Below are positions 1-5,146 of a DNA stretch of 5,157 nucleotides, in pieces. Position numbers and translations under genes: made by a program. The stretch's first letter is position 1. Every line of letters starts with the position of its first letter. This DNA comes from Acidobacteriota bacterium (GTDB lineage: Bacteria; Actinomycetota; Acidimicrobiia; Spongiisociales; UBA5794), in the NCBI GenBank assembly GCA_022574065.1, contig JACZST010000155.1, positions 1 through 5,157 of the forward strand, in the 5' to 3' direction. Under the pieces are notes generated by a model that did no database searches, was not told the DNA's origin, and saw only the letters and a list, made by a program, of their open reading frames with translations.

Positions 1-531
1 GCAAAGGGCTTCGGCATCGGCGTCGGCGACACCCTCACCCTCGACATCCTGGGGCGGCCGATCACCGCGACCATCGCCAATCTGCGCGATGTCGAATGGC
101 GCTCGCTCAGGCTGAACTTCGTCATCATCCTGTCGCCCGGCGTGATCGAGAAGGCGCCCCAGACCCACATCGCCACCGTGCACGCGGCGCCGGATGCCGA
201 GGCGGCGGTGGAGCGCATGGTGGCGGACCGCTTCGCCAATGTCAGCGCGATTCGCGTGCGCGAGGTGCTGCAGACGGTGAGCGAGATCCTCGACCGCGTC
301 GCCGCCGCGGTAGCCGTGATGGCGGCGATCACGGTGCTCGCCGGTGCATTGGTGCTGGGCGGCGCCGTCGCCGCCGGCCACCGGCGCCGGGTGTACGAGG
401 CGGTGGTGCTGAAGGTGCTGGGCGCCAGGCGCCGCGACGTGCTCGCCGGCTATCTGATCGAGTACGGATTCCTCGGGGGCACGTGGCGCGCGCTCGGGCA
501 CAAGGCGGCACCGTGGCTGCGTAACGAATAG
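1..531 (+). CDS. FtsX-like ABC transporter permease, C-terminal part with internal deletion
   Basis: The reading frame is open at the left edge and gives 176 residues. It fits the large FtsX/MacB-type permeases of the YbbP group, which sit in the inner membrane as the permease partner of a YbbA-like ATPase. Residues 1-48 form the end of a periplasmic domain (GVGDTLTLDILGR, then RDVEWRSLRLNFV and LSPG). A hydrophobic helix spans about residues 100-126, followed by the family's cytoplasmic coupling segment GHRRRVYEAVVLKVLGA. After EYGFLG (residues 154-159) the sequence jumps directly to GTWRALGHKAAPWLRNE and stops. In relatives I recall, the same two blocks are separated by about 60-70 residues holding the last two membrane helices, so an in-frame loss near 472-480 is inferred. 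Without those helices the protein is probably non-functional. The family call is solid; the deletion rests on remembered family architecture. Confidence 0.8.
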   Translation, partial: AKGFGIGVGDTLTLDILGRPITATIANLRDVEWRSLRLNFVIILSPGVIEKAPQTHIATVHAAPDAEAAVERMVADRFANVSAIRVREVLQTVSEILDRVAAAVAVMAAITVLAGALVLGGAVAAGHRRRVYEAVVLKVLGARRRDVLAGYLIEYGFLGGTWRALGHKAAPWLRNE

Positions 532-563
532 CCTTGAATCACAAGGGGTTGGGGCGAGTTCTA

Positions 564-591
564 TTGATTCCCGGCGGCGAATCCCCATACT
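564..591 (+). promoter_or_regulatory. Possible sigma70-type promoter for the Bax inhibitor-1 gene
   Basis: TTGATT (564-569) and CATACT (586-591) are separated by 16 bases and each matches four of six consensus positions. They would start transcription near 598, leaving about 30 bases of leader that contain a GAGGGA ribosome site (619-624) four bases before the ATG at 629. The site lies in the 97-base gap after the permease stop. The match is weak and positional. Confidence 0.35.
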
Positions 592-628
592 AGGGCCAGC
601 TTTCACCACGCCTTTCACGAGGGACGAC

Positions 629-823
629 ATGGCTTTTGGAACCGAACGGCGGATCCTGACCGGGACCGCGGCGGACCGCGCCGTCATCGATGAGGGCCTG
701 CGCCAGTACATGCTGCAGGTCTACAACTACATGGCTTCGGGGCTCGCGCTCACCGGCATCGTCGCCTACATCACGGCGAACGCATCGGTGGTCATGAACG
801 AGGCCGGGCAGATCATCGCGTGA
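629..823 (+). pseudogene. Bax inhibitor-1/YccA family protein, N-terminal fragment
   Basis: The first ~50 residues carry the typical start of alphaproteobacterial BI-1 (YccA/YbhL) proteins: a short polar N-terminus, then DEGLRQYMLQVYNYMASGLA and the beginning of the first membrane helix (LTGIVAYITA). Family members are multi-pass inner-membrane proteins of roughly 230-250 residues; some act as calcium leak channels or interact with the membrane protease FtsH. Here the match ends at about residue 50 (near base 779), fourteen unrelated residues follow, and a TGA stops the frame at 821-823. No later part of the family appears downstream in any frame. The start is supported by GAGGGA at 619-624. 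The fragment has only part of one membrane helix and cannot be functional. It is either a true truncation or an assembly join. Confidence 0.8.
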
Positions 824-1080
824 ATCGTCCCGTCGGTGGCCATCTTCGCGACCCTGCGCTGCGCCCGGTAGCGGCCCTTCGCGTCGAGTCGCAGGTGCGT
901 GGTGGCCCACGTTGCCAGGTTCAGCGCGTCGAACCCCGTGTGGGGCGGGTTCTTCACCGCCTGCGCCCGGAGCGGCCCCGCATCGACACCATCCACCTGC
1001 AGGTCATCAAGCCTAACCCCGACTACTGGAACGCCTTCTGGGTCCGGCGTCGCTCGCTCTCCGCACGCGGGAAGCCCCGC
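784..1080. other. Unassigned interval with a possible minus-strand coding fragment
   Basis: This stretch joins the broken BI-1 gene to the small membrane protein. The best coding signal is on the minus strand, where one frame stays open from 1356 down to 766. Within it, about 1050 to 784 reads as plausible protein with C or G at most third codon positions, including HTGFDALNLATWATTHLRL and DAKGRYRAQRRVAKMATDG. I do not recognise the family. On the plus strand, the frame entering 1081 is also open from 820, and its last ~30 codons (LQVIKPNPDYWNAFW) look protein-like, so the small membrane gene may once have been longer. The frame that continues BI-1 meets TGA at 821 and TAG soon after. No RNA gene, repeat or clear terminator is seen. 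Confidence 0.3.
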
Positions 1081-1266
1081 ATGGAGACCTGGTTCAAGAG
1101 GTTCGACGACAAGGGCTACGGCTTCTGGATATCGGCTGCCGTTCTCGCAACCGCGGTCGCCATCGCATTCACGCTGATCCCTCGACACATGAGAACCGAA
1201 CAGGCAACAGAGCAACCAGCGGTCGACGACTCCGGAGACGAGATCTCCGAGCCGGCCATGGCTTGA
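1081..1266 (+). CDS. Small single-pass membrane protein, 61 residues, function unknown
   Basis: The predicted protein has a short charged N-terminus (METWFKRFDDKGYG), one hydrophobic helix at about residues 15-36 (FWISAAVLATAVAIAFTLIP), a short basic segment (RHMRTE) and a hydrophilic acidic tail ending SGDEISEPAMA. I do not recognise the family. The ATG at 1081 is chosen because GGGAAG at 1069-1074 is a moderate ribosome site six bases upstream; the frame is open further back to 820, so a longer form cannot be excluded. The stop at 1264-1266 lies 17 bases before the start of the dehydrogenase remnant, which suggests the two were once co-transcribed. Confidence 0.5.
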   Translation: METWFKRFDDKGYGFWISAAVLATAVAIAFTLIPRHMRTEQATEQPAVDDSGDEISEPAMA

Positions 1267-1269
1267 TTG

Positions 1270-1277
1270 AGAAGGAG
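1270..1277 (+). promoter_or_regulatory. Strong ribosome binding site deciding the dehydrogenase start
   Basis: AGAAGGAG precedes two adjacent ATG codons at 1281 and 1284. Spacing favours 1284 (six bases) over 1281 (three bases). Confidence 0.6.
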
Positions 1278-1283
1278 TCGATG

Positions 1284-1539
1284 ATGGCAAGAGACACCGA
1301 TCGGCCGGTCGCAATTCTTGCCGGCGTCTCGCGAGGTGTGGGCAGGGCCGTCTCACTCAGGCTGTTGAAGGAGCGCCACGACCCCTCGGTTGCCGCCCAC
1401 CCCGAGGAGGCGCTGGACAATCCCGGCAGGAGCTTGCCAACGGGGTCACCTCGGACTCGGCTCGTACTCTCCTCGGGCATGGCGAAGGACGGCCCGTCCG
1501 GCTTCGCTGATCAACGGTGATTCGCCTTGCTCTGCGTAG
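1284..1539 (+). pseudogene. Short-chain dehydrogenase/reductase (SDR) N-terminal remnant, frameshifted
   Basis: The N-terminus has the nucleotide-binding fold of SDR enzymes: strand VAILAG, then the glycine loop AGVSRGVG (residues 13-20, for the usual TGxxxGxG with the Thr replaced by Ala) and helix RAVSLRLLKE. EEALDN follows. From about 1427 the sensible reading moves to another frame (QELANGVTSDSARTLLGHGEG), resembling the second Rossmann segment. From about 1495 it moves again to a third frame (ASLINGDSPCSA, ending at TAG 1537-1539), where LIN recalls the SDR LINNAG strand. Both moves equal the loss of one base. The active-site Ser, Tyr-x-x-x-Lys and the remaining ~160 residues are absent. 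The uninterrupted frame from 1284 stops at 1520 after 78 residues. The Rossmann start is well supported; the later two segments are weaker. Confidence 0.65.
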
Positions 1540-1644
1540 CCGCTTGGCGGTGCTGGTCATGAGGCGGATTGTCGGGTTTCCGTCCAGTCTTGGAATCGTG
1601 GCAGAGACGGCCTTGTTATCTACGGCAGTGAGGAAGGAACCGTC

Positions 1645-3279
1645 ATGGCCCGTTTGATACCAGCGGCGCTGATCGCCAGCGTCATCGCGCTCGTGCTCAT
1701 CGCCGGACTCGTCGATTCGATTATCGGTGGCGAATGGGACCACTTCGCAGTTTTCCTGATCGCTCTCGGTCTCGTCACGTTCCTCATCGCCCGCACCCGA
1801 CGGACTCGGCCCACCGTGACCCTGCGCAAGGACCTGAACCACTGGGTCACCGATTACAGCAACCGCACCGGGCAAACCGTCGAGGTCACCCTCGACCGTG
1901 CGGTGGCCGGTCACCGCAGACGGGTCGCCCCCACCGAGGGTCACACTGCGCTCCTCGAAACAGATGACCGCACCCACAACGCGAGGGGTTCTCGCGAGAC
2001 GCGGGCAAGGGCCTCCACGGCCACCTCGGATGACGATGACGAGAGTGTCTGTGTCGTTCTCGACGGTACGGGTACACCGACCTCGGTAGCGGGAGGAAAG
2101 GGTGCCGCGCTCGATCGGTTGATCGCAATCGACATCCCGACCCCCGCCACCGGTGTCATCACCACCAGCGCTTACCGTCGGTTCGTGTCCGAGTCGGACC
2201 TCGAAGTCTGGCTCGATGATCTCATCTCCGCTGGCGTCCCGGAACCGTCACGGATGAGCGAGGTGGCTGCGGCGGTGGATGAACGGTTCCTGGCAACTCC
2301 CATGGCGCCCGATCTGGAGAATGCCATCCTCGACCTCGCCCGCACGATCCGGGGCGACGATGGAAGGCTTGCGGTGCGGTCCTCAGCAACGGCCGAGGAC
2401 CAAGATGCCGCCTCCTTCGCCGGTCAGTACGCCAGCTTCCTGGAGATCGAGGACGATGCCTCGGTGCTGCGCTCGGTGCGCCTGGTGTGGGCTTCACTAT
2501 GGCACCCTGCACCCCTCGCCTACCGGGAGCATCGGGGTATCGGACACGACGTCGCCATGGCAGTTGTCGTGATGCGCCTCGTCGAGGCCGAACACGCCGG
2601 TGTGTTGTTCACCATCGATCCCGGAGGGGAAGCCGATCACCTCAGGATCGAACACGTCCCGGGCCTCGCGGAGGGACTCGTATCGGGGGCCGTTACCCCG
2701 GAAGCGCTGGTGATACCACGATCCGGCCCGATCCCCGAACAAGAAGACGGACCGCCGCTCGGCGACGTCGTTGCGCTCGCCCTACGCGTCGAGGAAGCGT
2801 TCGGCGCCCCGATCAGCCGGGCCGTCCTCGACCGTCGGCGCCGGGCCCTGGAGACCGCGAGGCTTGTTGGACCCTTGCCGAGGCTCTTCTCCGGCCGACC
2901 GGATCGCGTCGAGGTCGCAGTTGCCGCCGACGGAGACATCGTCACCGGCTGGGCGGCGAGCCCCGGCCTGTATCGGGGGCGAGTGCGGATCATCACCGAC
3001 ATCGCAACCACTCCCAGCCTGGAGCCTGGTGACATACTTGTCGCCAGGGCTACGGACCCGTCTTGGACTCCGCTGTTCCTGACCGCAGGTGCCCTCATCG
3101 TCGAGGAGGGCGGCCCGCTGTCGCACGCTGCGATCGTTGCCAGGGAGCTAGGACTGCCCGCAGTGTTGAACATCGAGGGCATCACCGGCTTGCTCGTCGA
3201 CGGAGAGGAGGTCACCGTCGACGGGACGGCCGGCCGAATCCTCCTACACCGCGGCGAGAACCTGGAGGTGGCAGCATGA
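1645..3279 (+). CDS. Membrane-tethered PEP synthase/pyruvate phosphate dikinase-like protein with RHH-like segment
   Basis: The protein has 544 residues. Two membrane helices (about 5-27 and 34-49) enclose a short acidic loop and are followed by RTRRTR, so both ends should be cytoplasmic. Residues 56-93 resemble a ribbon-helix-helix fold (TVTLRKDLNHWV, then RTGQTVEVTLDRAV). A charged linker leads at about 135 to a PPDK/PEP-synthase-type ATP-binding domain: GGKGAA with Lys152, LAVRSSATAEDQ (242-253), SFAGQYASF, GVLFTIDPGG (319-328) and GLAEGLVSGAVTPE (340-353). The last ~110 residues (436-536) are the phospho-histidine swivelling domain, with GGPLSHAAIVAR and catalytic His494. Such enzymes move phosphate from ATP via His to pyruvate or another acceptor. 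No C-terminal PEP barrel or rifampin-type acceptor domain is present. Where relatives have DIEW and QARP, this protein has ISRA and TARL (390-407), so the metal-holding Glu and Gln seem lost. The start has AGGAAGGA (1631-1638) six bases upstream. The substrate is unknown. Confidence 0.85.
   Translation: MARLIPAALIASVIALVLIAGLVDSIIGGEWDHFAVFLIALGLVTFLIARTRRTRPTVTLRKDLNHWVTDYSNRTGQTVEVTLDRAVAGHRRRVAPTEGHTALLETDDRTHNARGSRETRARASTATSDDDDESVCVVLDGTGTPTSVAGGKGAALDRLIAIDIPTPATGVITTSAYRRFVSESDLEVWLDDLISAGVPEPSRMSEVAAAVDERFLATPMAPDLENAILDLARTIRGDDGRLAVRSSATAEDQDAASFAGQYASFLEIEDDASVLRSVRLVWASLWHPAPLAYREHRGIGHDVAMAVVVMRLVEAEHAGVLFTIDPGGEADHLRIEHVPGLAEGLVSGAVTPEALVIPRSGPIPEQEDGPPLGDVVALALRVEEAFGAPISRAVLDRRRRALETARLVGPLPRLFSGRPDRVEVAVAADGDIVTGWAASPGLYRGRVRIITDIATTPSLEPGDILVARATDPSWTPLFLTAGALIVEEGGPLSHAAIVARELGLPAVLNIEGITGLLVDGEEVTVDGTAGRILLHRGENLEVAA
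3264..3268 (+). promoter_or_regulatory. Ribosome binding site for the coupled 3-TM gene
   Basis: GGAGG lies inside the last codons of the dikinase-like gene, seven bases before the ATG at 3276. It selects this start over the in-frame upstream extension and points to translational coupling. Confidence 0.7.
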
Positions 3280-3797
3280 TCCCACTCCCCCGCCACACCA
3301 CGTGGATCGACGACACCGAAAAGGGCACCAACGTCTTCGTGCCGGGGATCATGGGCGCAGGCGTCCTCCTGTCGCTGGGCATCCTCATCAGCGACGGCAT
3401 CGCCCGCCTCCGCGGGACCAAAGGGCAACGCAGAGAACGGGATCTCATCGCCGGCTACATCGCCGATGACGTGCTGAGCTCGATCCACCTGACGCACACC
3501 ACCGACCCGGCACGCGGGTTACGGAAGCGGAGAACGTATCTGGTCGCGGGCGCACTCTTTGTCGGTATCGGCATCTACGGACTGATCGGGTCGTTCTGGA
3601 ACTACATCAACCCGGTCGACGACGGGTGGGTCGAAGACGTCGCCTGGGCGTGGGCCCTCTCCATGGTCGCCGTAGTAGGCCTGATCTCGGTCGGCGTGCT
3701 CCTCACCTACTTCGGGCTGCGGCATCCCGATTTACCCCCGTGGGCGAGGCGCTTCCTCTCCCGAACTCCGATCGGGATCGCTCCGGACGAGGGCTGA
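3276..3797 (+). CDS. Three-helix membrane protein, 173 residues, function unknown
   Basis: The start overlaps the previous stop as ATGA (3276-3279), so the two genes are almost certainly one transcript and translationally coupled. Hydrophobic helices lie at about residues 20-43, 87-111 and 122-148. The segment 44-86 is rich in Arg and Lys (RLRGTKGQRRER), whereas the N-terminus (WIDDTEKG) and the loop at 112-121 (NPVDDGWVED) are acidic. By the positive-inside rule the N-terminus faces outward, and the 44-86 loop and C-terminal tail (RHPDLPPWARRFLSR) face the cytoplasm, where the partner's phospho-histidine domain would be. I recognise no family or catalytic motif. A role as membrane partner or acceptor for the dikinase-like protein is inference from coupling alone. 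The 3' end overlaps the convergent phosphatase gene by 66 bases. Confidence 0.8.
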   Translation: MIPLPRHTTWIDDTEKGTNVFVPGIMGAGVLLSLGILISDGIARLRGTKGQRRERDLIAGYIADDVLSSIHLTHTTDPARGLRKRRTYLVAGALFVGIGIYGLIGSFWNYINPVDDGWVEDVAWAWALSMVAVVGLISVGVLLTYFGLRHPDLPPWARRFLSRTPIGIAPDEG

Positions 3798-4505
3798 GTC
3801 ACCGTCGGCGCCGGCCCGGTGGAGCGCACACTCCATGCCATCGCGATGGACCAATACCGATCCCGCGATGTACTCGGCGACGAGCAAGATCGCAGCCCCG
3901 ATGAAGACGCTGACAACGACATCCGATGGCCAGTGGGCTCCCAGGTTGACTCTGCTCAACGCGACGAGCGGGACCGCGACCAGCAGAAGCCCGACCGCGG
4001 CCCTGAACCATATTCGCCGCTCCGCGACGATCAGCACAGTCGGGACAAGCAGCCCGAGAACCATGACCGTGATGACGACGTGACCGCTCGGAAACGATCC
4101 GAAACCGGTCCCGACCACGGGATCCAGAGGACGCGGACGATCGACCACCAGCTTGATGACGAGGTCGATGGCTATGCCGAAGGCGAGCACGACCGGAACC
4201 GTGTAGGCAAGCGGCCGACACCGACGCCACAGGACCGTCGCCGCTACCACGCCGAACACCAGGGGCACACCGATCGACCCAAGTTGAGTGACCAGGGTGA
4301 AGACGCCGTGGGCCCCTAGGTCGCGTATCCATTCCGAAACCGGACGATCGATCTCGAGAAGCCACGTTGGAGCCAACGCAGCCATGAGGGCGAGCCCGAC
4401 CGCCAATGCGGCGACGATCACGGCCGCGGGACGACTCCTGAGCAGGGCGTCAGAAGGCGTCGGGACGTCCGGGGTGATCGTCGATCGATTGGCGGCGCGC
4501 ATCAT
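3732..4505 (-). CDS. PAP2-family membrane phosphatase, 257 residues
   Basis: All three signature motifs of the type 2 phosphatidic acid phosphatase superfamily are present: KLVVDRPRP (Lys118, Arg125-Pro126), FPSGH (138-142, with catalytic His142) and SRVNLGAH (184-191, with His191 as the phosphate nucleophile). About six membrane helices are seen, near 26-50, 67-92, 99-120, 143-161, 165-183 and 193-219, so this is an integral membrane enzyme. Family members remove phosphate from lipid phosphates such as phosphatidic acid or undecaprenyl pyrophosphate; the exact substrate cannot be read from sequence. The 35-residue hydrophilic tail after 220 is poorly conserved-looking and its last 21 residues are encoded opposite the end of the 3-TM gene. 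A start at 4505 is preferred because AGAAGG precedes it by nine bases; 4502 is also ATG, and an in-frame TTG at 4532 has no better ribosome site. Confidence 0.9.
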   Translation of the reverse strand: MMRAANRSTITPDVPTPSDALLRSRPAAVIVAALAVGLALMAALAPTWLLEIDRPVSEWIRDLGAHGVFTLVTQLGSIGVPLVFGVVAATVLWRRCRPLAYTVPVVLAFGIAIDLVIKLVVDRPRPLDPVVGTGFGSFPSGHVVITVMVLGLLVPTVLIVAERRIWFRAAVGLLLVAVPLVALSRVNLGAHWPSDVVVSVFIGAAILLVAEYIAGSVLVHRDGMECALHRAGADGDSALVRSDPDRSSGEEAPRPRG

Positions 4506-4514
4506 CTCTCTTCG

Positions 4515-4520
4515 CCTTCT
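4515..4520 (-). promoter_or_regulatory. Ribosome binding site deciding the PAP2 start
   Basis: On the minus strand AGAAGG lies nine bases before ATG 4505 and twelve before ATG 4502, in the short gap after the upstream membrane-protein stop at 4531-4529. Confidence 0.5.
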
Positions 4521-4528
4521 CCCGGCAC

Positions 4529-4638
4529 TCAACCCTCGTCCCCTCCCTCAGGCAACCCAAAGGACATCGAGGCGACAATCAGACGCCACACCGTGGCAAA
4601 GATCAGCAACGGGATGTTGCTCGAGACGCGGGTCAAGG
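4529..4638 (-). pseudogene. C-terminal fragment of an unidentified membrane protein, upstream of PAP2
   Basis: Reading the minus strand downward from about 4638 gives TRVSSNIPLLIFATVWRL, then IVASMSFGLPEGGDEG and a TGA at 4531-4529. This is a convincing last membrane helix with a short acidic tail. Its stop is 23 bases upstream of the PAP2 start, as expected of a co-transcribed upstream gene. The frame stays open only to a TGA at 4705-4703, has no good ATG, and above about 4638 the plus strand carries CBS-domain coding instead. The fragment therefore seems cut off by a junction near 4630-4640. The family is not recognisable from one helix. It could be a chance reading, since it is only about 36 residues. 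Confidence 0.4.
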
Positions 4639-4954
4639 CTATCGAGTCGGCAGAGCATGTAACCGAGGGAGTGAAACGGCTCCCCGTAGTTGACGCCGAC
4701 GGTCAGGCGATCGGCATCATAGCCGCTGCGACATCATGGCCACCTTCGTACGGCTCGATGACCTCATCGAAAACGAGATCAAAAACGACACATCCTTGGT
4801 CGGATCCTGTGGACGGAGCCGGGTGCCGCCAGCGCCGACGTGTCGAAGGTCAGGTGGTCCTGAGCGGCTCTGTGCCAAAGAAGACCGACGCCCGACTCCT
4901 CGAGGAGCTGAACAAGCGCCTCGACGCCGGCGCTGCGGGGTCGCGGTGCGCTGC
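4638..4954 (+). pseudogene. CBS-BON domain protein remnant, 5'-truncated and multiply frameshifted
   Basis: Joining segments from successive frames reconstructs the second half of a CBS-BON protein. Frame one (4638-4720) gives AIESAEHVTEGVKRLPVVDA then DGQAIGII, the classic end of a CBS domain, where xRLPVVDxDG binds adenosyl ligands. Frame two (4721-4789) gives SRCDIMATFVRLDDLIENEI, the post-CBS segment. Frame three (4792-4842) gives ILGRILWTEPGAASADV. Frame one returns (4842 to ~4935) with VEGQVVLSGSVPKKTDARLL then EELNKRLDA, a BON domain whose xVxLSGxV strand is clear, and frame two ends it with GVAVRC (to 4954). Every step equals one missing base. The first CBS domain and any genuine start are absent; a GTG at 4593 opens the first frame but the residues before 4638 show no CBS match. 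CBS-BON proteins are common in actinobacterial stress gene sets. The domain calls are strong; whether damage is biological or technical is open. Confidence 0.7.
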
Positions 4955-5146
4955 CGGCGTCATCCCGTTTCGGCCAGGGTCGGGAAAGCCATTCGCTCCC
5001 GCCAGGACCGGTGCGGGCGCGGCACCGCTTTCACGTGGCACAATATCTGCGACCTCGTCCTCGCCCAGCAGGAGCATGGCTTGGGCAGCGATCTTCTGGC
5101 CTTCGTCTCGGCCGTAGATGGCGACGACGTGGGCACCCGCCGGACG
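4850..5146 (-). CDS. Possible minus-strand fragment at the right edge, family unknown
   Basis: The minus strand from 5146 downward reads RPAGAHVVAIYGRDEGQKIA then AQAMLLLGEDEVADIVPRES, an alpha/beta-like stretch with C or G at most third positions. It has no start codon of its own before the internal ATG at 5077, and a stop lies at 5149-5147. Bases 5157-5143 in the neighbouring frame give HGFDV, so a one-base loss near 5145 could link the two, with the gene continuing beyond the window. The stop at 4850 falls within the opposing BON remnant, so the real C-terminus probably lies nearer 4960-5000. The opposite strand also reads plausibly in one frame (CDLVLAQQEHGLGSDLLAF), so strand is uncertain. 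Confidence 0.33.
   Translation of the reverse strand, partial: RPAGAHVVAIYGRDEGQKIAAQAMLLLGEDEVADIVPRESGAAPAPVLAGANGFPDPGRNGMTPAAHRDPAAPASRRLFSSSRSRASVFFGTEPLRTT

Noticed and set aside
532..546. CCTTG-AATCA-CAAGG hairpin right after the permease stop, as a terminator
   Set aside because: Only a five-base-pair stem, followed by a G-rich stretch instead of a T-run; likely chance.
821..823. TGA read as tryptophan to extend the BI-1 fragment
   Set aside because: The continuation meets TAG soon after and shows no BI-1 similarity; other genes use normal stops and a clean TGA.
1540..1550. CCGC-TTG-GCGG hairpin after the SDR remnant
   Set aside because: Four-base stem with a three-base loop and no T-run; not distinguishable from background in GC-rich DNA.
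1590..1622. Promoter for the dikinase-like gene (TTGGAA and TTATCT/TATCTA)
   Set aside because: The spacing of about 20-21 bases is too long and the -10 match is poor; no better candidate was seen in 1540-1644.
1357..1977. Long minus-strand open frame opposite the SDR remnant and the start of the dikinase-like gene
   Set aside because: It lies opposite well-supported coding sequence, has no recognisable domain and is a typical GC-rich shadow frame.
2637..3497. 286-codon minus-strand open frame opposite the dikinase-like and 3-TM genes
   Set aside because: The plus strand carries clear catalytic motifs here; the minus reading is low-complexity and rich in Arg, Ser and Pro, as shadow frames are.
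3819..4319. 166-codon plus-strand frame opposite PAP2
   Set aside because: Highly charged, low-complexity translation antisense to a complete PAP2 gene with all signature motifs.
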